NCBI GenBank assembly: GCA_964417835.1
Contig: CAYQJD010000001.1
Coordinates: forward strand, 5,644 to 69,643
From: UMGS1124 sp964417835
GTDB lineage: Bacteria > Bacillota_I > Bacilli_A > RF39 > UBA660
Direction: 5' to 3'
DNA: 64,000 nucleotides
Positions within the stretch are counted from its first letter, which is position 1. The number at the start of each line of letters is the position of its first letter. The position numbers and the translations under genes were made by a program. Of this stretch, positions 52,119 to 61,517 are shown piece by piece. The notes under the pieces are model-generated. The model did not search any database, was not told where the DNA came from, and was given only the letters and a program-made list of their open reading frames with translations.

Positions 52119-54533
52119 TTAACTGTCTTCGATTTCTAACTCAATATTATCTATTTTATAATCGTCTTTAATTTGATTTAATTTTAAATTTTGAATAGTC
52201 AAAGTTGCTTTAAAATCTTTAATAGATTTTTTGATTGCATCTTCTAATTCTTCATTTACACTTATTTCAAAATTCTTAATTGGTGTTTTTAGTGAAACGT
52301 TATTATTTGTTTTTTCGCCTCTAGCCTGACTGATTATATCAATTATTTTATCTCCATTTTTAATCTCATCTTTAAAATCAAAGTTTAATGGATTAATTTT
52401 TGTTAAATGAATAGATTTTGCATCATGATATAACTCTTGATAAATTTCTTCAGTGATAAATGGAAAGAAAATACTAAAATCTTGTAATAACTTATAAAGT
52501 AAAGTATAAATTGTTTTTTGACCAGAATATCTTGGTATTTCACCAAATTCTTCAGGCCTATATAATCTATGTTTAACAATTTCTATATAGTTATCACAGA
52601 AATTCCAAAAGAATTTTTCGAGAGTATTTAATGCAAGTCCTACTTCGTATTCATCAAGGTATTTTATAAATCCTGATTCCATTTCTTGATATTTACCTAG
52701 TATCCATTTATCAATATATTCGAAAGTTTCAAACTCTTTATTTTCATAATCAGATAAATGCATTTCAATAAATTTTGCTACATTCCATAGTTTATTTACT
52801 AATTTACGTCCTCTAAGAAGAGTTTCTTCACTAAATACTATATCTGTACCAAGTCTCCCTGATCCAGCCCAATAACGAATTACATCAGCAGAATACTCTT
52901 TAATTAAGTCCATTGGCTCTATTTTACTATTTCCTTTACTCTTACTTATCTTTTCGCCTTTGCTAGCCATAACAAAACCAGAAATCATTACATTATCCCA
53001 AGGACGAGTATTATAATGATAAAAACTCTTAACGATAGTATAAAAATCCCAAGTTCTAATTATTTCTGAAGCATTAGTTCTTATACTCATTGGTTTTAAA
53101 AATGATTCGTAATTATCTTTTTCACCATATCGCATATTTATTAAAGGTGTTACTGAAGAGGTTGCCCATGTATCCATGACATCTGTTTCTGGAATAAATT
53201 CTTTACAACCACATTTACAAGAATCAATATGAGGTTTATCTATTAATGGATTTACTGGTAAATCTTCTATTCTTGCAAATACTGGTTCTCCACAATCTTT
53301 ACAATACCAAACTGGGAATGGTACACCAAAATATCTTTGTCTTGAAATACACCAATCCCACATAATATTTTCTACCCATTCATTGTATCTACTCTTCATG
53401 TGTTCTGGATGCCATTTTATTTCAGAACCAATCCTCAAGAAATCCTCTTTATGATTCATAATATCAATGAACCATTGTTTCATTACAGAATATTCTACTT
53501 CTTTGCCACATCTTTCATGTGTTTGTACTTCATGTTCTAATTCTTCAATTTTAACTACAAATCCTCCAGCAGTTAAATCTTCTATAATTTTTTTTCTAGC
53601 TTCTTTAATTTTTAAGCCACCATAATTTGGTACTTCATCAATTATTCTTCCATTTTTTGTAAAAATGTATTTAAGAGGTAAATTATATTTTTTCCACCAT
53701 TCTATATCTGTTTGATCTCCAAAGGTACAACACATAACTACTCCTGTACCCTTGTCAATAGCAACACGCTCATCTGCCATAATTGGAACATCAACATTTA
53801 TAACTGGGATATGGGCTGTTTTACCAATTAAAGACTTGTGTACTTCATCATTAGGATTTACAAAGACACAAACAATAGCCGGTAACAACTCTGGTCTAGT
53901 TGTTGCAATAGTGAATTCTTCATTATCTTCAACAGTTTTAAAATTTATATAATTAAAAGTTGTTTTAATTGTTTTTGTTTCAAGTTCTGCTTGAGCGATT
54001 GAAGTTAAACATTCATTACACCAAAGTGCTGGGCTTTCCTTATGATAACAATGTTTTTTACTAATCAAATCTAAAAATGAAGCTTGACTAATTTTAATAG
54101 TAGATGGACTTACTGTTTTATAATGAATATTCCAATCTGTGCTAACTCCCATCTTACTAAATAATTCTTGGAATTCAGCTTCATATTTATCTGTTGTTTC
54201 ATAGCATAATTTTGAGAATTCTTCTCTACCTATTTCGTGAGCCTTTTTCCCTTGCTCTTTTTCAACTAGTCTCTCGCTTGGTAAACCATTATCATCAAAT
54301 CCAAAAGGGTAAAAAATATTGAACCCTCTTAATCTTTTATATCTTGCAATCATTTCTGTTTGAGAATAAGAAAATATGTGCCCTATATGAATTTTTCCAT
54401 TAACAGTTGGAGGAGGGGTATCAATCGAAAATACTTCTCTTTGGTCTGGTTTAAATTCATAAATTTTATTTTCTTTCCAATATTCTAACCATTTTTGTTC
54501 TTTTTCTTGAGCATTATACTTTTTATCTAACAT
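52119..54533 (-). CDS. valS: Valyl-tRNA synthetase, archaeal-type
   Basis: 804 residues, shorter than the usual 880 of Bacilli. HIGH is in GKIHIGHIFSYSQTE (49-52) and KMSKS appears as KISKSKGN (near 526). The editing domain has TTRPELLPA and GTGVVMCCTFGD; two Cys clusters (CNECLTS and WYCKDCGEP with CKCGC) look zinc-binding. The opening DTPPPTVNGKIHIGH and RGFNIFYPFGFDDNGLPSERLVE, plus the short C-terminus without the long coiled coil, match the archaeal-type ValRS known from archaea and some bacteria, suggesting ancient transfer. It charges tRNA-Val and edits mischarged threonine. It starts one base after the HD gene stop and is controlled by a valine T-box. Confidence 0.93.
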   Translation of the reverse strand: MLDKKYNAQEKEQKWLEYWKENKIYEFKPDQREVFSIDTPPPTVNGKIHIGHIFSYSQTEMIARYKRLRGFNIFYPFGFDDNGLPSERLVEKEQGKKAHEIGREEFSKLCYETTDKYEAEFQELFSKMGVSTDWNIHYKTVSPSTIKISQASFLDLISKKHCYHKESPALWCNECLTSIAQAELETKTIKTTFNYINFKTVEDNEEFTIATTRPELLPAIVCVFVNPNDEVHKSLIGKTAHIPVINVDVPIMADERVAIDKGTGVVMCCTFGDQTDIEWWKKYNLPLKYIFTKNGRIIDEVPNYGGLKIKEARKKIIEDLTAGGFVVKIEELEHEVQTHERCGKEVEYSVMKQWFIDIMNHKEDFLRIGSEIKWHPEHMKSRYNEWVENIMWDWCISRQRYFGVPFPVWYCKDCGEPVFARIEDLPVNPLIDKPHIDSCKCGCKEFIPETDVMDTWATSSVTPLINMRYGEKDNYESFLKPMSIRTNASEIIRTWDFYTIVKSFYHYNTRPWDNVMISGFVMASKGEKISKSKGNSKIEPMDLIKEYSADVIRYWAGSGRLGTDIVFSEETLLRGRKLVNKLWNVAKFIEMHLSDYENKEFETFEYIDKWILGKYQEMESGFIKYLDEYEVGLALNTLEKFFWNFCDNYIEIVKHRLYRPEEFGEIPRYSGQKTIYTLLYKLLQDFSIFFPFITEEIYQELYHDAKSIHLTKINPLNFDFKDEIKNGDKIIDIISQARGEKTNNNVSLKTPIKNFEISVNEELEDAIKKSIKDFKATLTIQNLKLNQIKDDYKIDNIELEIEDS

Positions 54534-54534
54534 A

Positions 54535-55197
54535 CTAATCTTCTCCTTTTAAATTCATAATTTCTAAATATTTTTTTTCAGTAATTTTTTGAATATCTTC
54601 TATCAAACTTTCAAAAATATAATTATCTTTATATAATGGCTTATCATATTCTATCCAAAAATCACTTGCTGTTTTTGCTTTTGATGCAATTAAATCTGCA
54701 TGTTCACCATAATATTTTAAATCTTCACTTGTCTTGTCATAATCCATAACATTTTCTAAATCATAAATTTTTGCTTGAAAATCGCATTCAATTTTATCAA
54801 CTAATTGACAAAATTGTGCCTCTTTAGTAGTTTTATCATTAAACTCATTTAATAATTTTTCAAACTCTTCTTGATTGATTAATCCCATCGTTGCAATATG
54901 AACACAGTTTCTGCCAAGTTCTATTTTTTCTTTTTTTGTTATATTTGATCTAACCGTAAAATCTGGCATAAGAGTTTCTTCTAATTCATGGAGTGTTAAC
55001 ATTTTTAATATTGTTTCCATATTAAGATCTAATTTATATTCACTAATTATTGATATTGCAATAATTAAAGTTCCATAAATATGTTCTGCAACAGATTCTG
55101 TTCTCTTTTTATTTATACCAATTTCAACAAAACCAGTCCTAAGTTTTTCTTTTAATTTTGTTGCTATTATATAAAATCTTATAATATTACTATTCAT
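54535..55197 (-). CDS. HD-domain hydrolase (YfbR-like)
   Basis: 220 residues. HD-type metal ligands are visible in order: SVAEHIYGT, TLHELEET and QLVDKIECD. This layout matches YfbR/HDDC2-like HD phosphohydrolases, which act on deoxynucleoside monophosphates. No transmembrane or regulatory domain. It is the first gene behind the valine T-box and valS follows one base later, so it is expressed when tRNA-Val is uncharged. Why a nucleotidase-like enzyme should be co-regulated with ValRS is unclear. Confidence 0.82.
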   Translation of the reverse strand: MNSNIIRFYIIATKLKEKLRTGFVEIGINKKRTESVAEHIYGTLIIAISIISEYKLDLNMETILKMLTLHELEETLMPDFTVRSNITKKEKIELGRNCVHIATMGLINQEEFEKLLNEFNDKTTKEAQFCQLVDKIECDFQAKIYDLENVMDYDKTSEDLKYYGEHADLIASKAKTASDFWIEYDKPLYKDNYIFESLIEDIQKITEKKYLEIMNLKGED

Positions 55198-55214
55198 GAA
55201 TTATCTCCTTTTAT

Positions 55215-55428
55215 AAAATAAAAAAGACTCAAATCCAAAGGACGCAAGTCTTACGTGGTACCACCTTATTTTTTCTCATTTGATTTAACGCAATCATACG
55301 CACTATCTTACTTTGTTCAAACAGCGAACTCCCTAGCTACATTCAATTATTTATAATTATTAGTTCTCAGCAATCACTAACTCTCTTAAAATTTAAATAA
55401 TTTACTCCTCTAGTTCTTTGTTTCTATA
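55215..55428 (-). promoter_or_regulatory. T-box riboswitch, valine type
   Basis: The minus-strand leader contains the conserved T-box sequence AAGGTGGTACCACG (55254-55267), whose TGG pairs with the uncharged tRNA CCA end. Stem I includes GAGAGTTAGTG and GAATGTAGCTAGGGAG. The likely specifier codon is GTA (55338-55340), read as valine and followed by a purine, which agrees with the downstream valS. A terminator hairpin (arms AAGACT and AGTCTT, near 55219-55253) with a T run ends the leader; uncharged tRNA-Val should favour the antiterminator. Confidence 0.93.
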
Positions 55429-55434
55429 TTTTAT

Positions 55435-55463
55435 ATTATAAATGAAAAAATTTCTTTTTACAA
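55435..55463 (-). promoter_or_regulatory. Promoter of the T-box operon
   Basis: Minus strand: TTGTAA (55458-55463), 17 bases, TATAAT (55435-55440), directly upstream of the T-box leader. Confidence 0.8.
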
Positions 55464-55564
55464 CTGATTTTGTCCCTTTTTATATAATCTTATATAAACA
55501 ATAAGCTTCTAAAAATGCAATATCATTTTTTACTTTTTAAATTCAATGTTTAAAAATTTTTTCA

Positions 55565-55593
55565 TTGAGTTTAAATAAAATATATTATATAAT
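55565..55593 (+). promoter_or_regulatory. Promoter of the PilB-like gene
   Basis: TTGAGT (55565-55570), 17 bases, perfect TATAAT (55588-55593), 24 bases before the start codon. Confidence 0.8.
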
Positions 55594-55617
55594 ATTTAAG
55601 AATAAGGAGTTGGTTAA

Positions 55618-57027
55618 ATGAATGATAATTTTCTTTATAGTGATATAATATCTTCAAGTAATGATGTTAACAATGTGAACGACAACTCTAATACTTTTAT
55701 AAAAACTTTTGATTACGAAAACGTTGCAATAACAGATATAGTTAATACAATTATTTTAGATTCAATTAGTAAACGTGCTTCAGATATTCATTTTAATCCT
55801 ACTGAAAATGGTATAGATATTAGAATAAGAATTGACGGAGAGTTAAGAAACTATACTAGAGTGCCAGACTATGTGAAAAAAAATATGATAACAAGAGTAA
55901 AAATATTGGCTGGTATGAATATAACTGAAAGCAGAATACCACAGGATGGTGCAATAAAACAAAAAATACAAGATCAAGATGTAGATTTGCGTGTAAGTTC
56001 GTTACCTACTAATATGGGAGAAAATATTGTTATTCGTATATTAGATTATACTATGAGTAGTCAAGGAATTGAAACTTTAGGATTTAATGAAATAAATTTA
56101 ACAAAATTAAATAAAATGATATCTGAACCTAATGGTATAATTTTAGTAACAGGTGCAACTGGATCAGGTAAATCAACAACTGTTTATTCTATTTTACAAA
56201 AATTAAATACAATTGAAAGAAATATAATAACTGTAGAAGATCCTATAGAAATGAATATACCTGGAATCAATCAAGTACAAGTAATAAGTGATATAGGTCT
56301 TACTTTTGCTGCAAGTTTAAGAAGTATTCTACGTCAAGACCCTGATATTGTAATGATTGGAGAAATAAGAGATGATGAAACAGCTCGAATTGCAGTTAGA
56401 GCATCAATAACAGGACATTTAGTTTTATCTACAATACATACAAATAGTGCTTTAAATACAATTGAAAGATTATTAGATATGAGCATTGAAAGATACTTAT
56501 TAGGTACAGCTTTAACTGGAATTATAAGTCAAAAATTAACAAAAAAGCTTTGTCCTTATTGTAGAGGAACTAGAGAGACAACACCATATGAAAAAGAAGT
56601 TTTTAAAAACAGTCTTAATCTAGACATCCATGAAATATATGAAGCAAAAGGATGCGAGAAATGTCATAATGGCTTTTCAGGCCGTATTGCAATTCATGAA
56701 GTTTTATTATTAAATCAAGAAATAAGAGATGCAATAACAAATAATATAAAAAAAGAAGAGTTAAGAGATTTAGTATATAGTTCTGGAACAATTACTATGC
56801 TACAAGACGGATTAACAAAAGTTATAAACGGAGATACTACATTCGAAGAATTAATGAAGGCTATAGACATAGATGATTCTGATTTAACTAGTAAAGGTTT
56901 AACTGAATCATTAGAAATAGCTGAGAAAAACAAAGATGTCTTGAAAAATAATGATGAATTTAAAAAAATATCAGAAAAAAACGATGCAGACTATGAAGTA
57001 TTCAATTTAGATTTTTTAAATCAATAA
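55618..57027 (+). CDS. Type II secretion/type IV pilus assembly ATPase (PilB/GspE/ComGA family)
   Basis: 469 residues. After a short N-terminal part come RASDIHFNPTENGIDIRIRIDGE, Walker A GATGSGKST, the Asp box ITVEDPIE, Walker B DPDIVMIGEIRD with the following His box (GHLVLSTIHTN), and a Cys4 zinc motif (CPYCRG and CEKCHNG). It powers assembly of type IV pili or competence pseudopili from the cytoplasmic face. AAGGAG precedes the ATG. Unusually it is alone: no platform protein or pilin gene follows, as a convergent gene lies 12 bases away. The C-terminal 60 residues are an acidic, Lys-rich extension beyond the usual end. Confidence 0.93.
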   Translation: MNDNFLYSDIISSSNDVNNVNDNSNTFIKTFDYENVAITDIVNTIILDSISKRASDIHFNPTENGIDIRIRIDGELRNYTRVPDYVKKNMITRVKILAGMNITESRIPQDGAIKQKIQDQDVDLRVSSLPTNMGENIVIRILDYTMSSQGIETLGFNEINLTKLNKMISEPNGIILVTGATGSGKSTTVYSILQKLNTIERNIITVEDPIEMNIPGINQVQVISDIGLTFAASLRSILRQDPDIVMIGEIRDDETARIAVRASITGHLVLSTIHTNSALNTIERLLDMSIERYLLGTALTGIISQKLTKKLCPYCRGTRETTPYEKEVFKNSLNLDIHEIYEAKGCEKCHNGFSGRIAIHEVLLLNQEIRDAITNNIKKEELRDLVYSSGTITMLQDGLTKVINGDTTFEELMKAIDIDDSDLTSKGLTESLEIAEKNKDVLKNNDEFKKISEKNDADYEVFNLDFLNQ

Positions 57028-57061
57028 AACAAGCATTATTATAATTGCTTGTTATTTTTTT
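57026..57061. terminator. Bidirectional terminator between PilB-like gene and the 384-residue gene
   Basis: Arms AACAAGCA and TGCTTGTT with a ten-base loop. T runs follow on both strands (long on the plus strand). The stop codon of the minus-strand gene lies inside. Confidence 0.85.
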
Positions 57062-58193
57062 TATTTGATATAAAAGTTTCTTTTAATAATGGATTATTTA
57101 TATTTATTTTACTATTCATATAAAGAATTAAGTTATTATCAATTTCACTAGATATATTTAATATATCTAGTCCATCAATTTGATGGACTAATCTTAAAAA
57201 AGTCCTTATAAACTTTTCTGTTAAATTATACTGAATTGTTTCATGTTTTCTTATTTCTTTATCAATCGAATCATTAATATCTTTTATTAAAGATTCAGCT
57301 TTATTAGCATTCGCTGCCTCTTTAATTTCCTTAATTAAAATTTGCCGTTTATACTCATAAGATAGTTCTTTTGCATTCCATCTTGTAATTAAAATACTAG
57401 GCACTATTATTTTACTTATCCCCATGTCATGAAAAATACCTAATGCAATGTTAAGAGCAAGCAAAAAACTAGGAGTTATATCTTTTAAATTACCTTCTTC
57501 ATATTTCTCAAAATTATCCTCAAAAGAATCAAAACCTTCATTTACTTTATATAATGCTCTTCTAATAGTTTTTTGATACTTATTATTTTCAGAGTTAGCT
57601 TTCTTTTCATTTTGTATAGCATAAATATAAACTTCTTCATTATTAATACCATAATATATCAATGGTAAATAATATTTAAAATTTTCATATTCAAGAGTTA
57701 TTCTTAAACAAAATGGAGTTTCATGATAAAATGTTTTTTTTAGATTTTCTACTCTTATATTACTTTTCAATATTTCACTATATCCTAATGTACTGCCTCC
57801 ATCAAAACTACATAGTTTGTTTTCAAAAAAAGATATTCTATTCTTTAAAAAAATTGTAGGATTTTGAAAATCTTCAACTGTAGCATTACTCCATAACAAC
57901 GCCATAATTTTTTTGTATTTGTTTCTCTGTTCATCTAATGAAGCATTGAAATCGTCTTTTAAACCATAAAATTTTATTGCTATAGATACATACTGTATTA
58001 ACAAATCATCAAAATTTTTTTTATCTTTTATATAAAGTGTTGGAATTAAAATATTGTTATTTGTTACAGAAGATTTAATATCAATATCAATCTCTGGTAT
58101 AAGAGTATTAAAAGCAATTGCAAAATAATCACCACATTCTATCTTACCTTTAGCCGCTTCGAATATAATATCATTATAGAATATATCTAACAT
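57039..58193 (-). CDS. Unknown protein downstream of mutS
   Basis: 384 residues, soluble, no signal peptide or membrane segment. It has mixed alpha/beta sequence in the N-terminal 250 residues (ILIPTLYIKDK, LKDDFNASLDEQRNKYKKIM, CLRITLEYENFKYYLPLIYYG) and a helical middle (KRQILIKEIKEAANANKAE). No family recognised and no nuclease or ATPase motif seen. Only five bases separate it from mutS, so the two share a transcript, but nothing in the sequence ties it to mismatch repair. Confidence 0.7.
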   Translation of the reverse strand: MLDIFYNDIIFEAAKGKIECGDYFAIAFNTLIPEIDIDIKSSVTNNNILIPTLYIKDKKNFDDLLIQYVSIAIKFYGLKDDFNASLDEQRNKYKKIMALLWSNATVEDFQNPTIFLKNRISFFENKLCSFDGGSTLGYSEILKSNIRVENLKKTFYHETPFCLRITLEYENFKYYLPLIYYGINNEEVYIYAIQNEKKANSENNKYQKTIRRALYKVNEGFDSFEDNFEKYEEGNLKDITPSFLLALNIALGIFHDMGISKIIVPSILITRWNAKELSYEYKRQILIKEIKEAANANKAESLIKDINDSIDKEIRKHETIQYNLTEKFIRTFLRLVHQIDGLDILNISSEIDNNLILYMNSKININNPLLKETFISNKKNNKQL

Positions 58194-58198
58194 AAAAA

Positions 58199-60730
58199 TT
58201 ACCCTTCTTTTGAAATTTCTTTTAATTTATATAATATATTAATAGCATCTATTGGAGTTATATTAAGTATATCAATATTATCTATCTCTTCTTTTAATTT
58301 ATTATCATTTTTAAAATCAAAACTCATCTGTGTAGTTAATTCTTTTTTTGAATTGTTATTTTGCTCGTACTTATTTAGAATCTCTTCTGCTCTTTTTATT
58401 ACAATATCTGGCATATTAGCAAGACTTGCAACATGTATGCCATAACTTTTATCAACAGCCCCAGGTAATACTTTATGTAAAAATGTAATTACACCATTTT
58501 TTTCTATCGCTTCTACATGGACATTTTTTATTGTTTTATGAGTTTCTTCTAGACTAGTTAACTCATGATAATGAGTAGAAAATAAAGTTTTACATTTAAT
58601 TTTTTCTGTTGAATATTCTAAAATTGATTGAGCAATACTTAGTCCATCATAAGTTGCGGTTCCTCTACCTAACTCATCAAATAAAATTAAACTCTTATCA
58701 GTAGCATTTGATATAGCATTTTTTGCCTCTAACATTTCAACCATAAATGTAGATTCTCCACCAACTAAATCATCGCTTGCACCAATTCTTGTAAATATTG
58801 AATCAAATATAGGTAATATAGCACTCTTTGCTGGAACAAATGAGCCCATTTGAGCGAGAATAATTGTAATTGCAAATTGCCTCATATAGGTACTTTTTCC
58901 ACTCATATTTGGCCCAGTTATTAATAATGTATTAGTATCTTCATCCATAACAATATCATTTTTTACATATTCTTTTTTACTAACAAACTCTACAACTGGA
59001 TGAAATCCATCAATAATTTCAACTTTTTTATTTTCTACTAAATGAGGCCTTACTAATTTATATTCCTCACTTACAATAGATAATGATGAATATGCATCTA
59101 ATAAGCTTAATATATAAGCAGTTTTTTTTAATCCTATTATAGATTCTTTAATTTTGTTTTTTATTTCAAGAAATAGTTCATATTCTAATTCTACTATTCT
59201 TTCTTCAGCATTTAAAACTAACGCTTCTTTTTCTTTTAATAATGGTGTAATAAACCTTTCAGCATTTGTTAATGTTTGTCTTCTCTCCCACCCATATTCT
59301 TCTTTTATCTTATCTAATTGACCTTTACTAACTTCAATATAATATCCAAAGATCTTATTAAATCCAACTTTCAAATTATTTATACCAGTTTTCTCTCGTT
59401 CACTTTGTTCTAAAGTACTAATAAATTCTTTTCCACCACTTCTAAGTGTTTTTAATTCATCTAATTCAGCATTATAACCGCTTTTTATTAAATTACCTTC
59501 TTTTATAGTTATAGGGGGTTCTTCATAAATACTTTTTTCTAATAATTCAAATAAATCTTTATGATCTTCAATATCATATTTTAAACCTAAATCTTTTATT
59601 AAATTAATAATAGTCGGTAAAACTTTTAAAGATTTTTTTATTTGTAATACATCTCGAGCATTTAATGAACCACATGTAACTTTACCACATAGTCTTTCTA
59701 AGTCATATACTTCATACAAACAGTTTCTTAATTCTTCTCTTAACAAAAAGTTTTCATTAAACTTATCTATCAAATCAAGTCTTTCATTTATCAAATTAAT
59801 ATCTTTTAAAGGATGTAACATCATATTCTTTAATGTTCTAGATCCCATTGCAGTTTTCGTTTTATCTAAAAGCCATATTAAACTATATTGTCTTTCTTTT
59901 AACCTTAAAGTTTCAAATAATTCTAGATTTCTAATAGTATGAATATCTAAATTTAAATAATTATCTTTTTTTACTATATTTATTTCTGACATATGAGATA
60001 GATCATTTAATTCTATAGCTGACAAGTAATAAAATAAATGTCTAACTCCAGATACAACTTTCTCATCATTAATATTTTTATATACATCAGAATACTCATT
60101 ATATAATTCTTTATCACTTATAGTAATATTTATATTATAATTATTTTTTAAACTATTTAATAAACTTAAATCAAAATCATTTTTAATTAATACTTCTTTT
60201 AAATTTATATTTAATATTTCATTAATTAATTTTTCTTTATCATGAATAAGTGTTTCCGAATACAAATTTCCTGTTGAAATATCTGCATAAGTTATAACAT
60301 ATTCATAATTATAATCTAAGATACTCCCAATATAATTTGTATCTTTACTATCTAAAAATTCTAAATCAACTAAAGTACCTTTGCTAAAAACTTGAACTAC
60401 TCCTCTTTTTACCATGCCTTTTGTAGATTTAGGGTTTTCAAGTTGTTCAACTATTGCTACTTTATAAGATTTATTTACTAATTTTTCTATATAACTTTTA
60501 GCTGAATGATGAGGTACACCACACATTGGGACTCTTTCTTTAATACCTGCATTTTTACCTGTAAGAGTTAATTCTAATTCTCTACTAGCAATTTCCCCAT
60601 CTTCAAAAAACAATTCATAAAAATCCCCTATTCTGTAAAATAATAATACATCTTCATAATCTTTTTTTATATCTAAATATTGTTGCATCATAGGAGATAA
60701 TTCATTATAATTTACTTCATTTCTTTTCAT
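58199..60730 (-). CDS. mutS: DNA mismatch repair protein MutS
   Basis: 843 residues. The N-terminal mismatch-binding domain has the Phe-x-Glu motif in RIGDFYELFFEDG. The connector, lever and clamp regions follow, then the ATPase: Walker A GPNMSGKSTYMRQ (near residue 604), Walker B ILFDELGRGTATYDG and the signature STFMVEMLEA, with a helix-turn-helix dimer end. MutS recognises mispairs and recruits MutL. mutL is not next to it, as would be usual. The binding site upstream is weak. Confidence 0.98.
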   Translation of the reverse strand: MKRNEVNYNELSPMMQQYLDIKKDYEDVLLFYRIGDFYELFFEDGEIASRELELTLTGKNAGIKERVPMCGVPHHSAKSYIEKLVNKSYKVAIVEQLENPKSTKGMVKRGVVQVFSKGTLVDLEFLDSKDTNYIGSILDYNYEYVITYADISTGNLYSETLIHDKEKLINEILNINLKEVLIKNDFDLSLLNSLKNNYNINITISDKELYNEYSDVYKNINDEKVVSGVRHLFYYLSAIELNDLSHMSEINIVKKDNYLNLDIHTIRNLELFETLRLKERQYSLIWLLDKTKTAMGSRTLKNMMLHPLKDINLINERLDLIDKFNENFLLREELRNCLYEVYDLERLCGKVTCGSLNARDVLQIKKSLKVLPTIINLIKDLGLKYDIEDHKDLFELLEKSIYEEPPITIKEGNLIKSGYNAELDELKTLRSGGKEFISTLEQSEREKTGINNLKVGFNKIFGYYIEVSKGQLDKIKEEYGWERRQTLTNAERFITPLLKEKEALVLNAEERIVELEYELFLEIKNKIKESIIGLKKTAYILSLLDAYSSLSIVSEEYKLVRPHLVENKKVEIIDGFHPVVEFVSKKEYVKNDIVMDEDTNTLLITGPNMSGKSTYMRQFAITIILAQMGSFVPAKSAILPIFDSIFTRIGASDDLVGGESTFMVEMLEAKNAISNATDKSLILFDELGRGTATYDGLSIAQSILEYSTEKIKCKTLFSTHYHELTSLEETHKTIKNVHVEAIEKNGVITFLHKVLPGAVDKSYGIHVASLANMPDIVIKRAEEILNKYEQNNNSKKELTTQMSFDFKNDNKLKEEIDNIDILNITPIDAINILYKLKEISKEG

Positions 60731-60786
60731 ACAACCATCTCAAGATTATATTATAACAAAAATTAATTATTTAGTTAATAAAGATT

Positions 60787-60814
60787 TAAAAAAAATAGCT
60801 TTTTCTAGCTATTT
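60787..60814 (-). terminator. Terminator downstream of the broken gene
   Basis: Minus strand: AAATAGCT and AGCTATTT with a six-base loop and a T tail. The last stop of the broken gene overlaps the stem, so the terminator survived the decay. Confidence 0.75.
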
Positions 60815-61501
60815 GTAGATCTCAAACTTTTTTAAATTTTCCTCTTCCTTAAAATATTCTTGCCAATTATAATAAACTTGATATTTTTTTATTAGTGCAA
60901 TAAATTCTTTAAGTTCTTGTAATGTCATTTCATCTAAATTATTATAGGCTAAATTATTAAAAGGAAACTTTTTTTAAAATTCTTTTTTTAATTGTGATCT
61001 TTTGTTTATACAATATAATATATCATCATTAAATGTAGCTTCTTGTTCTTCATTAATCATTTTATAAAAAAGATCAATACTTTGTTTATTCTCAATAAAT
61101 AATTTGTTTTTATCTAAATCTTCTCTAGTTAAAATACCCTCCCTTATATTCATTAATGTTTTTAAACTCATCCCCAATAAAATAATACACAACCAATTGC
61201 TGAACAAATTATTTTCTGTTTTGTTATACAAACTTATTGATATTAAACTTATAGTTTAAAGCGACACCTACTATTGAATTAAGTCCAGTTTTTGTTTGAA
61301 TTAATTCATTCAGTCTATTAATATTTAAACTTTTAAAAAATTGTTCCATATAGTTTAACACTATATTTTTATAATGTTCAGTATTAGGTAATTCATAATC
61401 TCCTAAATTATTGCGAACAATAATTTTATCTCCAACTTCTTCATAACCAGTAATAATTAAATTTTTTTTAGATTATTGTCAAATTTTGAATAATTTTTTA
61501 T
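60809..61501 (-). pseudogene. Multiply broken gene of unknown function
   Basis: Coding-like sequence is spread over three interrupted pieces. An AAAGGAG site (61506-61512) is followed not by ATG but by ATA (61499-61501), opening KNYSKFDNN; a poly-A slip then shifts to LIITGYEEVGDKIIVRNN, which runs to KFNINKFV. Another shift near 61240 continues with YNKTENNLFSNWLCIILLG to a stop at 60974. After that stop the same frame continues KKFPFNNLAYNNLDEMTLQEL to a stop at 60809. Start loss, two frameshifts and one nonsense change make it a clear pseudogene. The product, perhaps about 230 residues, is not recognised. Confidence 0.65.
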
Positions 61502-61517
61502 AAATCTCCTTTAGGTA

